Source: Acephala macrosclerotiorum (Eukaryota > Ascomycota > Leotiomycetes > Helotiales > Mollisiaceae). From it: a DNA stretch of 64,000 bases. Shown one piece after another: positions 19,852 to 32,455 of the stretch; the stretch's first letter is position 1, and each line of letters begins with the position of its first letter. The position numbers were made by a program, and so were the translations under genes. The notes beneath the pieces were generated by a model. That model was given only the letters and a program-made list of their open reading frames with translations. It was not told the origin of the DNA and did not search any database. The DNA lies in NCBI GenBank assembly GCA_014904845.1, contig MU119358.1:62001-126000 (forward strand). Reading direction: 5' to 3'.

Positions 19852-22075
19852 ATGGTGTACTGCGGGAAGCCTTCGAAAGGCTGCAGCCACTGCCGTCGAC
19901 GCAAGATCCGGGTAAGTGGGAGACCCCAATCTTTATACCAACGCAGAAGCAAGCCAAATGTGACAAGGTTCAGTATTGGATATGCTTGGCATTTTGATGT
20001 CTTAGATACCGGATGTAGTACTGGTATGAGGAACATGGGGAAAGAGTTGCGACTGACAGTCACAAGTGCGATGTAGGCGTCCCAGCTTGTGGACAATGCA
20101 TCAAAGCTCAGAAAGAATGTCCTGGATATCGCAACATGCTGGATCTATCGTTCAGGAATGAGAGCGAAGATGTTATCAAGAAGGCAAAGGCCAAATCGAG
20201 AAGATCTCCGCCAGCTAGATCCAAAGAAGCATCGCCTGTCCCAAGCAAAGCCATCCAGGATGCAGCCACACCTAATGCAGCGTCACCCTCCTCCTCCACT
20301 ATCGTACCGAGTACGCCTCAACTAACATACAACTTCGTGGACTTCCCCACAATGTTCTTCGATAACATTGACTACTGGCTCAACACTAATCCTGTATCTT
20401 CCGACCTGTCTATCTTTTCTCTGCAGCCAACCATCGAAGAGGATGGCGTCAATTACTTCATGTTCAACTTTGTCAGGATGCCCAATGGCCCATCTCACGG
20501 GCATTTCTACTACATCGAGGATCTTTGCAGAAGTGGTGGTTTTGATGACACGCTGCAGTCTGCTATGACTGCCGCTGGGCTAGCTGGTCACGCCACGAAA
20601 ACGCAATCATCCCCTCTCATGTCCCGAGCCCGGAGAGAATATGCGGCAGCTCTTCGGAAGATTAATGCTTCCTTGAAATCACCCACTGAGGCTCTCAAAG
20701 ATAGCACTTTACTGGCCATTATTATCGTCGCAATCTTCGAGTCGATCGCAGGGGCGAAGGATTGTAAGTATCTCACCCCAAACCCTTCATTTTCCCTCGA
20801 ACTCCCACCACTCTTCACATCTGTCCACTTAGCTACCGCTCTCTGTACCTGTTAAGTTATACGCTAAACATCATAGTGTCTTTGAGAGAATGGACAGAAC
20901 ACGTCAACGGAGCTGCCACTCTAGTCAAATTACGAGGCCGTAATCAGCTCAAGCACCCAGGAGGTCTCAGCCTTTTTATGCATGCTACGTCGCACGTGAT
21001 TATCAGCTGCGTCCAACGAGAAATCCCCATGCCAACTCAATTGATTGAGCTTCGAGCCGAAGCATTCAGTTATCTACCAGTCGACCCAGCCTCCCGACAA
21101 ATGCGAATGATGGACGAATACACCATCTTCCGGGGCGCCGTCAAGTCTGGCTCTTTCGATGGTCCTGAAGCAATCATCAAAAGAGCACTAGAAATCGACA
21201 ACAGCCTCATTGAAAGCTTCACAGACGCCCCGAATGACTGGCTGTACGAGACTGTCTTTACAGATACAGACTGTGAAGTTGTTTTTGGTGGGTCCTACGA
21301 TATCTACTACGATCATTGGATCTCCCAGATGTGGAATGCAATGCGAACCACCCGCATCATGCTCCACGAAACCATCCGTAGCCAACTCATCAAAGGCTTC
21401 ACATCTACTCCCCAAATCTTTACTGCAGAAGAATTCCGAACACAGTTCCAGACATCAGCAAACATTTGCATGAATATGCGAGACGATATATTTCGCAGCG
21501 TCCCTCAACACCTGGGATTCGTGGTCAGAAAACCCTTTACCTCCTCGCCTCCTGGCATGTCTGACCTTTTTTCCGAAATTCAATCCTCAACGCCGCAATT
21601 TCAAGCCTTCAAACCGACATCGTTCACAGACCTCCTGCTAGACGAGGCTTTCAACGCTCCTCTACCCCCACCAAAAGAATATCTCCACCCAGACCCAACA
21701 CACCCCTCAATAAGCGGCTACTTCCTCCTCTGGCCTCTCTACGTCGCAGGCATAACCTGCGTCGGCACAATGGCTCACCGAACATTCGTAGCAAACACAT
21801 TACAGTATGTTGGAGAAAAGATTGGGATCAGAGCTGGGAGTAATTTGGCGGCGTTTATGAGAGAGCATAATATGGCTGCTGTGAGGCCTGATGTAGATGA
21901 GATGATAAAGAGGAGGATTGGGCGGTTGGGTTTGGGTGATGGGGATTGGGACGCGGATCAGTCGAAAAGGGAGTGGATATTGAAGGATGAGAAGCCGAAG
22001 CAGCCGTTGATGGAGATGTTGGCGAGGGAGGAGGACGAGAGAAGACAGCGGCTTAGGGTTGGAGCTAAGGTATAA
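19852..22075 (+). CDS. Zn(II)2Cys6 transcription factor with a fungal-specific regulatory domain
   Basis: Preferred exons are 19852-19911, 20067-20763 and 20877-22075, giving 651 residues. Joining exon 1 (ending KIR) directly to 20067 (starting CDVG) gives a perfect binuclear cluster C-x2-C-x6-C-x6-C-x2-C-x6-C from CSHCRRRKIR and CDVGVPACGQC. An internal mini-exon reading QAKCDK (19947/19950-19967) is splice-compatible but would spoil the cluster. The linker is Lys/Ser/Pro-rich and includes a likely nuclear signal (KKAKAKSRR). The remainder (from about residue 90) belongs to the large fungal_trans_2-type regulator group, with LREWTEHVNGAATLVKLRG being characteristic. It is a nuclear DNA-binding regulator with unknown targets. 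Confidence 0.87.
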
Positions 22076-22237
22076 AAATGTGTGAATAAACCCAATTTAA
22101 TCGCGTACCGGTTTTCCATGTGCCTGTGCAAGACTTCATCGTGGCATTCTTAGGAATGGACTTGGAGAGAAGTTCACGATGATGATCACTTGGGAGATGT
22201 CAGATTCAAATGCGGAAGGAGCAGCCGAGATATCATT

Positions 22238-22490
22238 GGGCAAGAAGGGCACAGTACTAAACTAAGCTATCTAACCTATTGATCATTTCTCCGCCTGCTG
22301 GCAAACCGCAATCTGACCCTGCAAAAGACCACTTTCGTAGCTGAATAGGAGAAACCGAAATACCAATGGGCAAGAAGGGCAGTAGACTAATCTAAGGCTA
22401 TCTAACTTATTGATCATTCTCCGCCTGCTGCAATTGTTGCATAATAGCAATCTGACCCTGCAAGAAGGCCACTTGGGCAGCCGAATCGCC
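22238..22490. repeat. Diverged tandem duplication of a gene 3' end (about 130-bp period)
   Basis: 22238-22367 and 22368-22490 are two imperfect copies sharing GGGCAAGAAGGGCA, CTATCTAAC, TATTGATCAT, CTCCGCCTGCTG and GCAATCTGACCCTGCA. The right copy contains the stop and last codons of the large protein encoded at 25896-22407. The left copy encodes a degenerate echo (LLQGQIAVCQQAEK) in its downstream flank. Confidence 0.8.
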
Positions 22491-25400
22491 TGAGAGATGT
22501 TCAGGGATAACGCCGAACTGGATAGACGCCGCAGCTTTGGGAGTGCTCTTTCCAAATTGGGAGGGAGTACGCTGGCCAGAGGCAGCACGTGGCTTGGAAG
22601 GAGTACGAACCTTGGCGGGGGCCTTCTTCTTGGGGCTGGCGGTGTTGGGAGTCGAGACACTCTTGCGCTTCTTTGAAGGAGATGGAGTGACGGGACCACC
22701 AATCTGCTGGTACTTGGCAAGAACTTGAACTGCCTTCACTGTTTGAGAGATGCGGTTGCACTTCGCGTCCTTGACCTGGTCCTTGTCCTTCCACTCCTCG
22801 AAATTTCGGACACGGGTCAAGAATCCCACTTCTGTAATATCATCAGGATCGCCTCGAGCCATGGATGTCTCGCCACGGAGCATGTACTCGCTCTCATTGA
22901 CGCCCATTGCCTTGAGTTGAGCGAAAGCAGCGGTACAGACGTGAACGAAGCTCTTGTACATCTCGATGGCAAACATGTGATCGAAGGTACCATTCTTGAT
23001 GATGCTGTAGGCCTTGGCGAGAACCATGGAAGCCTCCTCGAACTTGCCACTGAGATACAAATCCTTCCAGATATGGCCGGCGTTGTCCATGTCATACTTG
23101 ACATCGATGGCAGATGTGGTTGGGGCATCATTCTCCGGAGCAGCCAGAGGGGGAAGACCACCTGGATATCGGGGATCTGGTCGACGAAAGCCCATCGCGT
23201 ACAATTCTTCCTCGGATGTCACGTAAGAGCCAGCAGCTGGAGGATTGGCAGAAGCGTCGTCAGACCCGCAAGTAACAATAAGCTCACCAGTCACAGGATC
23301 CCTAATTGTCCTGATAACTTGGTTGGCATTAAAATCAGCGAGGAATCTCTGCATTGCCTCGAAGTTGGGGTTTCCAGGGCCAGGATTTGGAAGATTGGTA
23401 GAAGTGTTGGAAGTCTCGGAAAACACAACAGGGTCACCGTTCTGAGCAAGATCTTGGCCAGCATGAGTAGTAGGCGCATACTCCAGTGCCAGCAGTTCTT
23501 CGATGCTGTAGAGTCCAGAAGGAATATGTTGAAGATTGTCAGGCAGGTTGGAGGACTCGGAAGATACAACATGGCCACCATGAAGAAGAGCTTGGTCAGC
23601 TTGAATAGAACTACTAGTCGAATTACCGGCCGAAGTTAGGCTGGAGAGGAGTTGACCCATGCGGGCCGTGGCTTTAGTAAGGGCCGGGTGCCGAACTCCC
23701 AAGGAGACAGCAAGATCCACTGCCTTTTGAAGTCCCTCGTCATCCATATTGTCAAGGTCTTCAGGTGACTGCAATCCTAGAATGATGCACATGGATCGAG
23801 GTAGCTTGGTGTGATCATCGCTAATGTTGTTGTATGAAGAGTCGTAGTCGACAACTCGCTCAACGTGATTGTATTCGAAAGTTCTACCAGTCTTCTTGTC
23901 GGTGAACATTCTCTTCTCAACGGCCGGTTGAACAACAGGAGGTGGCTTCTGAGACTGATAGAAAACGTCCGGGGGAAAGTTCAGGAGGTTCTTGGCGCTG
24001 TGCATCTTCAACTTCTTGAACTCCTCCAAGGGAATGCCGAGATTCGAAGCGAGAACCTTGTTAGCTTGAGCCTCAAATGCGTCATCCTCAACATCATCTT
24101 GCGTCAAGTCCACGGGGGACTGGTCGTCAGCGAGGCCGGTGCTGCTCGTGTCCGAGACGGTACGGGCGTGGGTAGTACGACCTCGAGGGGGATCTGGAGG
24201 GGAGTCGTTGCCATCGTTTTGTGGGCCAAACGTGAAGCCATGAGGAGGAGTGCTGGGCAAGGCGGCACCTGCACCAGGAGTGTACGCAGGAATGAGATTG
24301 CCAACGACACCAGGAGCGGATCCAGGGTAGCCGTGATAAAGCTCTCCAACACGGCCAGTGTCGACGAAGCTCATGCCCACGGTCTTGGTCGGGACGGCAG
24401 AGCCATTGCCGATTGCAATGGTCTCAACGGGTTGAGTGAGCTCAGTTTGACCAAATTTGTAAGAGCTTTCGACCGACAAACCAGAAGGCACAAAATTTGA
24501 CGCGCCCATAGCGAGGGGGTTGTCAGGGGTACCAGCCGGTGTGTCTGCGCCAGCGAAGACACTGTCGAGGAAGCTCTCCAGGTCAGTGGCAGCGACCAAG
24601 GCATCATTGGGTGGAGCCTTGAAAGAACCATTGGCAATCTCAGCGGCGAGACCTCCAGTATCATTAGGAGCAATGAGTGAAGTGATGCAGACCATCATCT
24701 CCTCGTAAGAGTACAGCTCAGACATGACATTAGAGTTTATGTAATAAAAGCGGAATAATCCAGTGAAGGAATCCTGAAGGAGGACAACTTCAGTGTTGGG
24801 GCCGATAGGACGTCCAGTATACAAATCGATACGGGTGACGCCTTTGACGCCGGCGAGAAGAATAGAAGCCTTCGGAATGTTGTGGCAGTCTGTCAGGAAT
24901 TTTCTGAGAGCTATAAGTTGAGGCCGCTAAAGAAGTCAGCGGGTTCGAAGAGATTAGAGGAGTAGATATGCGTACATTCTCGGCATCAAACTTGAGCTGC
25001 TGCTGATAATGGGCAATGTTGGCAACCCCAGCATTGACTTCGACAGCGGCCACATCTCCACTGGTGTAGAGAGCAGCATTAGGAGCAGGGGGAGGAGGGT
25101 AGGCGATCATAAGATCCATAATCCCTTTAACAACAGACTCTTCAATGTTGGTGACACCGGCAGGGCCTCCAAAGAAGTCCTTGACAAGGCCATTGCCAGT
25201 CGGCTAAAGGAGGTCAGCGCGTTCAACAAAGCTAGAAGAGCAAGTGGGGACGCACAGAATAGTATTCAGCCACCATCTCTGCGTGAGATAATACAGTAGC
25301 CATGCTTCCAGAATTCACATCCATGAAGATGAGACCTCCATTGAAAGACCAAACGTTAACCTCTCTATGCTTGACATGTCCGGCGGGAACATCTTCAGCA

Positions 25401-25896
25401 ATGACGGCTCCAGCGAGTACACCACCAGTGTTGATAGCATCGGTTTCAGCATTAACAACTCCGGAGTTAGAAGCTTCAACCGCGCTCTTCTCGGTAGCAG
25501 TCTGCAAATGTCAGCGCGTTCTAACAAGGACGGCTCGTCCTTTCACGTGTTGCGTAACGTACCTCACTGTGTTGACTCTTGACTTCATCTTCCTCCAATT
25601 GTTCCTCGTCATCTTCAAAGAGGCTCCTGAGTTCGGACTCCGATCGATATTGTCTTGAGAATTGGTCCTCGCTCTCTTGACTCTCATCTTCGAATTCCAT
25701 CCATTGTTCCTTGAACATTGAAGTTTCGCAGGGGTCATAGCCCGGCAAGAACGAGTTTTTCAGAATCTCCGTTGGGGACAGAAGAGCTCCCAGGGGAGTT
25801 TCATCGGGGCCGCCCTGGAAAGTCAGCAATTGATCGATTCAATGGTGAGTTGATACGTACATCTGGCAGAGTGATCTCAAGATTTCCCGACGACAT
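22407..25896 (-). CDS. Large uncharacterised protein with acidic N-terminus and basic, NLS-like C-terminus
   Basis: Five exons on the minus strand: 25896-25861, 25814-25563, 25501-25256, 25203-24976 and 24926-22407, all joined in phase 0, giving about 1093 residues. I do not recognise the family. Residues about 50-95 are very acidic (EFEDESQESEDQF and an EEQLEEDEVK run). A Gly/Ala/Val-rich middle (about 100-370) contains LILLAGVKGVTRIDLYTG-like strands that could be a globular domain. An acidic/Ser/Thr-rich linker follows. The C-terminal helical region (about 860-990) contains HIWKDLYLSGKFEEASMVLA. The tail has PSPSKKRKS and SPKKKAPAKVR, typical bipartite nuclear signals, and ends in a Gln-rich coiled helix. 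A nuclear or chromatin-associated role is inferred from the tail only. The four N-terminal introns are all 46-101 bp. Confidence 0.75.
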
Positions 25897-25923
25897 TGCG
25901 ATGGTATTGAGGGGTAGGCAGGT

Positions 25924-26157
25924 GTGATTGAAGAAGGGTATGTGTTGTACAAAGACTTTGAAGAAGCTGCTCAGTAATGCGCGTAACGCGATTGAAGAGC
26001 GTGGGCTGTTGTACAGGAAATTTGTAGAAGAAGGGTAGATGTGATTGAAGAAGAGGATGTGTTGTACAAAAGACGTTGAAGGAATTGCCCAGCAGTGCGC
26101 TCAACGCGATTGAAAACGTGTGCTGTGGTACAGAAAGTTTGTAGAAGAGTGGTGTGC
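25924..26157. repeat. Two tandem 117-bp repeats just upstream of the large uncharacterised gene
   Basis: Units 25924-26040 and 26041-26157 share GTGATTGAAGAAG, ATGTGTTGTACAAA, GACGTTGAAG-like, AACGCGATTGAA and TTTGTAGAAGA segments. They start 28 bp from the predicted start codon, so they lie in the promoter or 5' UTR. GTTGTACA motifs recur further out to about 26225. Confidence 0.8.
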
Positions 26158-28094
26158 AGTGTTCGCAAGAAGCGTATGAAGTATGAAGGTGTTGTACAGG
26201 AAGCTCGAAGAGAACTGTTGTACAATTGGGGGTTTGGGAAAAGTTGTCGTGGGTTGTAGTTTGGGAGAAGGAAGCTGTGTGCGGAGGGGAGCTTAAATAA
26301 TTTGAAAAAATTTTCGTGTGTGGGCGGTCGTTCGAAGGTGATGGGGATATATCCTAAGCCTTGCGGTAAAAGGGTGCAAAGGGTGCAAAGGGTGCAAACT
26401 GCTACCAGCCCAGCTTCAATATCGTCATAACTAAGATACGGAGCAGCACGACGCATAGCCGAAGATAGAAGCACCCCTGTACCTTCACGCCTAGCAATTT
26501 CTCTGTATTGGATTTCTCAAGTGCTTGACCGAGGCGACCTCGTCCTGCAATACACATATTCAAGGCGTTCGAGCTTCTAGCCTTGAGGACAATTGAAGAG
26601 ACTAAGCCCGATGCAGAGTCTTCGCACGGTAAAGCATCATGATTTTGGATAATGACTCTCTTCACTTAAAGCAATTGCGCCGACGAGCTCAAGGCAAGCC
26701 TGAGAGCTGAGAACCTGTACGGTCAACACTTTACGATTGTCCGCGACACCATTCCAACTGAACAATTTTGCTTTATTTCATCACTCTGAATCCAATTGGC
26801 AATCATACACGTAAAGAATCAGCTAATGCACCATTTAGGGCGTGCAATTCCTTGTTCTTCAACATGAATGTCCTTGATGTCGTTAGACATTCGCTTAGAA
26901 TAGGGGAAGTCTTGGCATTAATTCTAACTGATCAAATGTAGTAGCACACCTGGAAACTTTTCAACAACACTTTGACGGTACCAGCATCTTTATGCAGAGA
27001 TATAGAGTTGTTGAGCAGATCCTGCTGCCAAACAATTGTCACTCATGGTGCGGTTCGCGTTGCATTCTTGTGCTGAGAGAGCACGTGCTGATAAATCAGG
27101 CACCAACAATTCTAAGGCAGAATATCCAAAGCCATCGATGGCACGAAGAAGTTGGCATTTGAAGATCTACCGTGGTATGCATTGACAACAATGTTTTGCA
27201 GGCAGTTAAGGCTATCCATTTTCTGCTTTAACATCGTCCTCACCGTGGAACCGCATGGAATACTCGAAAAATTGGTCTTTAGGTGTACCTAGCTCGAGCT
27301 AGCCCAACCTTCTCATTTTCTCGCGATGTGTGAGAAGGCTACTAGGGGTGTTTTCCGTGATGGAGGTTGGAAAAGCGTTTTCGGCGGCCACTTTTTTGAG
27401 GCACCAATTTCCGCCCTGATGCAGGTTCAGATGACAAAGCAAAAATTAGCGCGGCGTTGCTCTTCTCAGTTGCGACGAGTATCATCAATTCTTCAGATCA
27501 AGTCCTTAATTCCAGGCTCAATTCTAATTGCAAGCGCGATGTGGTGCCGCAGAGTTCAGAAGTGCTTCAATTTGAGCTGCTTGTGCAGGCTCATATACAA
27601 TTCCTGCTTCATGGCGACATTATCGTAAGGTGACTTTGCACTGGCTCTACCATTTTTGACATGAAGTTGCAATGGGAATGCATGTTGACGAGAAAACAGG
27701 CGGAGAGCCCATGCGCCTGCCCAGTAGGCAACATGGAAGAACTTGTAGATTTCGCTTGATTGCCCTGCACTTGCGTTTGGAATTGGAATTCTCACTTAGC
27801 AGACCGTTCCACCATCTACAGTTTTGCAGCAATGTCCTCATCTCAATTCCAATTCAGAAACATTTTCAAGTGCAGATCAAGAATTGGTAGAGGCAGAGTG
27901 ATTCACTGCTCACTGGGCAGCGGGCAGGCCGTCCACTCCTTCCACAGAAATCATCTCTCACAAGCAAGATTCCAATTCAAACGCAAACACAAGATCTCGA
28001 AGCAACAGTAACACCCCCTACAACCCACTGGGCGGTCTCATGAACTCATCTATTCATTCCAATTCTATTCCTTCTAGATCTGCCTGTTTCGCAC
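26158..28094. other. Long intergenic region, no gene recognised
   Basis: About 1.9 kb without a supported gene. It contains three exact GGGTGCAAA units (26372-26398). It also has an imperfect inverted repeat: TTGCGTTTGGAATTGGAAT at about 27770-27790, versus ATTCCAATTCAAACGCAAA at about 27970-27990. I see nothing else interpretable. Confidence 0.4.
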
Positions 28095-29553
28095 CTACTC
28101 CTTCCACATCAACCCTCTCAACCTCCCCTTCTCCTCCTCTCCTCCAAAAACTATTTCTATAGCTCCCCTGGCAAGCTCACAAATCTCTTTCCTATCCAAC
28201 CCAAAATGCTCTGCTATGAGTCGGTACTCGTTCGAAAGAGTACTTCCGAAGACTCCTACGTCGTCCGTCTGGTTTTGTTAGCTTCTGTTTCCACTCCAAT
28301 ACTCCCACACTCAAATATCCATCGAGCATAAAGTCATCAACCGATAAATTTCATAGAAAGGAGAAAGTTGAGGAACGTACGCTAAGAGCAATCCTACACC
28401 CCCTCCCATTCTCCCTCCACCACCCAAAATGATGATCCCCAAACGTCCCCGTAATCATCTTCGCATGCACATTACAACTCAAACACAACTCTAGTCCTAA
28501 TTTTCTCTTGATGATTTCTTGCTGAACGTTGGACGGGACGTTGATTACGTGTCCTATTCTATCTGGATTGTAGGATAGGAGGGTCTGGAGTTCGTCAGGA
28601 GTTGTTGTTGTGGGGACTTCGGCGAAATGGATTGTGATTTTGAGGCCGAGTTCTCGGGCTTTGAGGAAGGCGGGAGCGAAGAGAGAGACATCGCCAGCTG
28701 CTGGGTCGCCGCAGAGGTCGATGCCCACGACTCCTTGGGAGCGGTATTTGGCTGCGAGGTCTACGACTTGCATGGCAGTCGGAAGGTCATTACGGCGGTC
28801 GATTGAAAGTATCAAATTTGTTTTCAGGGTTGAGGTGGTGTTGGATATCTTGATACAATCAAGGACTGTTTGGACGTAGTCGTCCTTTGTCATATTTTCT
28901 GAGAGTATGGCTCGTGGTGTGGTGCGGAGTTCGAGGTAGACGACGCCATCGGCGGCGAAGTCTGCTAGGACAGACTTGGTGGTGTAGATCAGGGATGCTC
29001 GATCGTTACAGAGGCCGTAGATGTAGCGGGAAAAGAGGGGGAAGAACCTTCGTGAGGTGGTTAGCTTGGGATAGGAGAACCATGTGTAAGGTCCAGTGAC
29101 TCAATGTTCGGAGCTAGGTGTGGCAGTATGTCTTCACCTCAGTTCATTAAAGCGGCCAACCCTCACTCGACCAGCGTCGTACAACACCAACATCAATGCA
29201 GGGGATTCCACTCACGTGTCCAAATCATAATCATGCTTACCTTCAGGCATCTCAACAAGAGGATCCTCCAGCGCCGTCTCCCCCTTCTCCTTCTTCAGCA
29301 CCCAAACCTCATGAAGACATTGTCTCGAAATACTCCCACTCAAATGAGCATGCAACTATGATCAACGGTCAACTGTCAGCCTTATGTTAAATTGTCAATC
29401 AATGCGATCAATCCCGCATCACACTAGTGCTGGCATGCTAGATTGCGTTTGACGGCAACAGACGAGGTGCAGCCGCATCTGCAGTATGGCGTGTATGTAT
29501 GCATGTCTCAAATGACGGCTCACCTCGATTTTGGGCAGGGCTCTAAAGTCCAT
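28095..29553 (-). CDS. Adenosine deaminase-like protein (ADAL / N6-methyl-AMP deaminase type)
   Basis: Four exons on the minus strand: 29553-29524, 29355-29216, 29047-28381 and 28268-28095, giving 336 residues, the usual ADAL size. The TIM-barrel zinc motif LHAHLSGS (His12, His14) opens exon 2. Exon 3 gives FFPLFSRYIYGLCND, YLELRTTPR, GIDLCGDP, then IHFAE with the catalytic glutamate, and LCLSCNVHAK. The last exon supplies STDDVGVFG, whose Asp is the final metal ligand. EGKHDYDLDTFF, across the 29216/29047 junction, is the diagnostic ADAL segment and fixes that splice (phase 2). Family members deaminate adenosine or, for characterised ADAL proteins, N6-methyl-AMP to IMP, recycling methylated RNA nucleotides; which applies here is not provable from sequence. 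Cytosolic, with no signal peptide. Confidence 0.9.
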
Positions 29554-31142
29554 TTTGGAATTCTTGTGGGCGGGTTGAAGATTGGGGTTTGTCTTTAAAT
29601 GACGAGGCACCGATTCGGTGGTGAGACTATTGGAATTAATGTTTCTCGGGCTGCTTACGGCATCGGCATTTCCAAGAGTGGATGTCGGAGCGCGGGAAGA
29701 GAGTTTTGTCTCTCGACGGGAAGAGTGAGAAGAGGGGAGATGGACCTATCAACCCTTTGGCTGAAACCGATCGAGCACGTCAAACTTTCCAAAGAGCTTG
29801 AATACGAAGCTGGACAAAGAATTTGGGTTCGGTCGTGGGTGGCTGGGTTTGGAGGAGTGTATCGGAGAGTCGAATTTAAATCTCCGTTCCCTGTTTCTTC
29901 TCGGAGGTGTTCGTCTGGTCAATTGTACGCTACTGGGCTTCACTTGCTGTTCGAAGATTGGCTCCTTTAGTTCATCTGCGGCATATGAGGCTTCGTGGGT
30001 CAGCGAGAGGGGGGACCGCATAAGTGGTGGGTGGGTGCTATGGTGAATGGGTAGCAGCTAGCTGGGCGATCTCGACACCTGACATGTAGCTTAATTACAG
30101 AGAGTCTATCATAATTGATTACAGTACAGTGCTGTAGAGCTTGTGAGGTACACAAGAGCAGTGCAACATTCTGTTCCTCTGCTCTGGTCCTTGGGATGTT
30201 TCACGCAAAGCGAGTACCGACCAGCGGTGGCCCCTTTAGTGCTTGTGCCCTGCTGATTGCGCTGCACCGTAATTTAATGGTCCCCATCTTGCCATCGCAT
30301 CCACCCATGCTTCCGCTGCAGGAGGCGATAAAGGGAAAGTGGAAACTCCCCGTGCCGGGGCAGCAGCCTATGGTCTATCAAATGCGAACTCCTCTGCAAC
30401 TCTCTGCTCGGCCTCTGCCTGGCCTCTGCGCCGACTGTAGGCATGTTATTCTGCAGGGAGTACAGTGCACCGCTTGGACATATGGGACGTGTGAGATGTG
30501 CGGCGAAGTGAATCCTGATTGAGAGATCTGCCAGAGAATGTTCTTCGCCATTGCACTGGGCTGGGCTGGGCTTCCTTCGCTGTGCCGTCCCCCAGAATAC
30601 ATAGGAACAACGTTATCGGCGCCTTGTGAGCCTCGAGTCGTGCTGAAAAGTAAACGTTTGTCGGACGATCTGTCCGCTGAATCCTTCGGGTCAAGAGTAG
30701 AGTCTTGCCTGAACCATCGCCGTCTGGAAGCGGGAGCGCTCCTTCAAGCTGCGCGACCTTGGGCTTGACTGGGTTTTGGTTTGGTCTGCGGGTGAGCTCG
30801 GCTAAATTAGTACGGTCTGGAAAAGCAAGCAGCGCTGCACCTCCACAATCGACCCTTCCACTCAGACTCAATCCCGACTCCCAACTTCCAGGAAGTCGCA
30901 ACAGCACCAACACTCCTTCAATTGAGCCATCGACACCCCCTCTGCTGCATCGACTGTGCCATTGAGAGCGACACTCCGTTCTTGGGTGAACGTCGACGGC
31001 TCTTTGCCAACCATCAGTCAACAGCCTCGGGGAGCTATCCTCTATTTGGCGCACCCCCCTACCTAGCCTCATTTCAAACTCTCGGACGTCAACGACACAG
31101 CTGCTCAGCTTTCAAATCAATTGCTTCGACAACAACCACAAC
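29554..31142. promoter_or_regulatory. Divergent promoter region between the deaminase and G-beta genes
   Basis: 1.6 kb upstream of both genes. A 123-codon frame (29599-29970) and others here lack motifs and codon structure and are not annotated. The segment 30830-31140 is CA/CT-rich and probably 5' UTR for the G-beta gene, as is common for fungal signalling genes with long leaders. Confidence 0.4.
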
Positions 31143-32455
31143 ATGGCGAACGAGGTTTCCCCGGACCAGATGCAGGCGCGCATCCAGCAAGCCCGTCGTG
31201 AAGCTGAAAATCTGAAGGACAGGATAAAGCGAAAGAAGGATGAGTTGGCGGATGGAACGCGTGAGTTACCGACCTTTCGAGAGCTCATCTCAATTGCGAG
31301 AGCTCGCAATGCGCAGAGACCGCAGATATGTGCTAATGGTATTATATAGTCTCTGGCATTGCCAGGAGTCAACAGGAAGCTTTGCCAAAAAACCAAATGA
31401 TGAAGACGCGGAAGACGTTGAAGGGTCATCTAGCCAAAATTTACGCTATGCACTGGTCAACGGATAGGAGACATCTGGTGTCAGCTTCACAAGACGGAAA
31501 ACTTATCATCTGGGATGCGTACACAACAAACAAGGTCCATGCTATCCCTCTCAGGTCATCGTGGGTCATGACCTGCGCCTATGCCCCCAGTGGAAATTAT
31601 GTCGCCTGCGGTGGACTTGACAACATTTGCTCGATTTATAACCTCAACTCAAACCGAGATGGGCCAACCCGTGTTGCCAGAGAACTCTCAGGCCACTCCG
31701 GATACCTCTCCTGCTGTAGGTTCATCAACGACCGAAGCATCCTCACCTCTTCCGGTGATATGACTTGTATGAAGTGGGACGTTGAGACGGGTTCAAAGGT
31801 CACAGAATTCGCAGATCATTTGGGTGATGTCATGAGCATCAGTATAAATCCTACCAACCAGAACACCTTCGTGTCCGGTGCTTGCGATGCCTTCGCCAAG
31901 TTGTGGGATATCCGTGCCGGCAAGGCTGTCCAGACCTTCGCTGGCCACGAATCCGACATCAACGCCATCCAATTCTTCCCAGATGGCCACTCATTCGTCA
32001 CTGGTTCAGATGATGCCACCTGCAGACTGTTCGATATCAGAGCAGACCGAGAGCTGAACCAATATGGAGTACGATTTACCACCAAGTGCGTGGAACCTAT
32101 GCTGACAAATTATAGAGCGAGGCTATCCTCTGCGGTATCACCTCCGTAGCAACTTCTGTTTCCGGTAGACTCCTGTTTGCTGGTTATGATGATTTCGAGT
32201 GCAAGGTATGGCAGACATACATTTTCAAGCACAAAGGCAGAAGCTGACTGAAGACTTAGGTTTGGGACATCACTCGAGGTGAAAAGGTTGGATCGTTGGT
32301 CGGCCATGACAACCGAGTCAGTTGTTTGGGTGTTAGTAACGACGGCATGAGTTTGTGCACTGGATCGTGGGATTCATTGGTAAGTTCAGCCTCGGCACAT
32401 TGTCTGCTGCGAGCTCTGGCTAACTTATGTACAGCTTAAAATCTGGGCTATGTGA
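31143..32455 (+). CDS. Heterotrimeric G-protein beta subunit
   Basis: Five exons: 31143-31260, 31350-32068, 32116-32205, 32260-32379 and 32435-32455, giving 355 residues, matching fungal G-beta proteins. The N-terminal coiled coil (residues about 5-38, with [20 protein letters not shown]) binds G-gamma. [20 protein letters not shown] starts the seven WD40 blades, and the conserved WD dipeptides and GH turns are visible (for example [31 protein letters not shown] and [15 protein letters not shown]). The last exon encodes only LKIWAM and the stop, a standard G-beta ending. G-beta-gamma at the plasma membrane relays receptor signals controlling growth, mating, conidiation and virulence in ascomycetes. 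The orthologues are Aspergillus SfaD, Neurospora GNB-1 and Cryphonectria CPGB-1. Confidence 0.96.

Noticed and set aside
22725..23639. 304-codon plus-strand frame
   Set aside because: Antisense shadow of the large 25896-22407 gene.
26372..26398. Three exact GGGTGCAAA units
   Set aside because: Short simple repeat of uncertain meaning. Noted in the intergenic entry only.
29599..29970. 123-codon plus-strand frame upstream of the deaminase
   Set aside because: Falls in the promoter region, overlapped by an opposite-strand frame, with no recognisable sequence.
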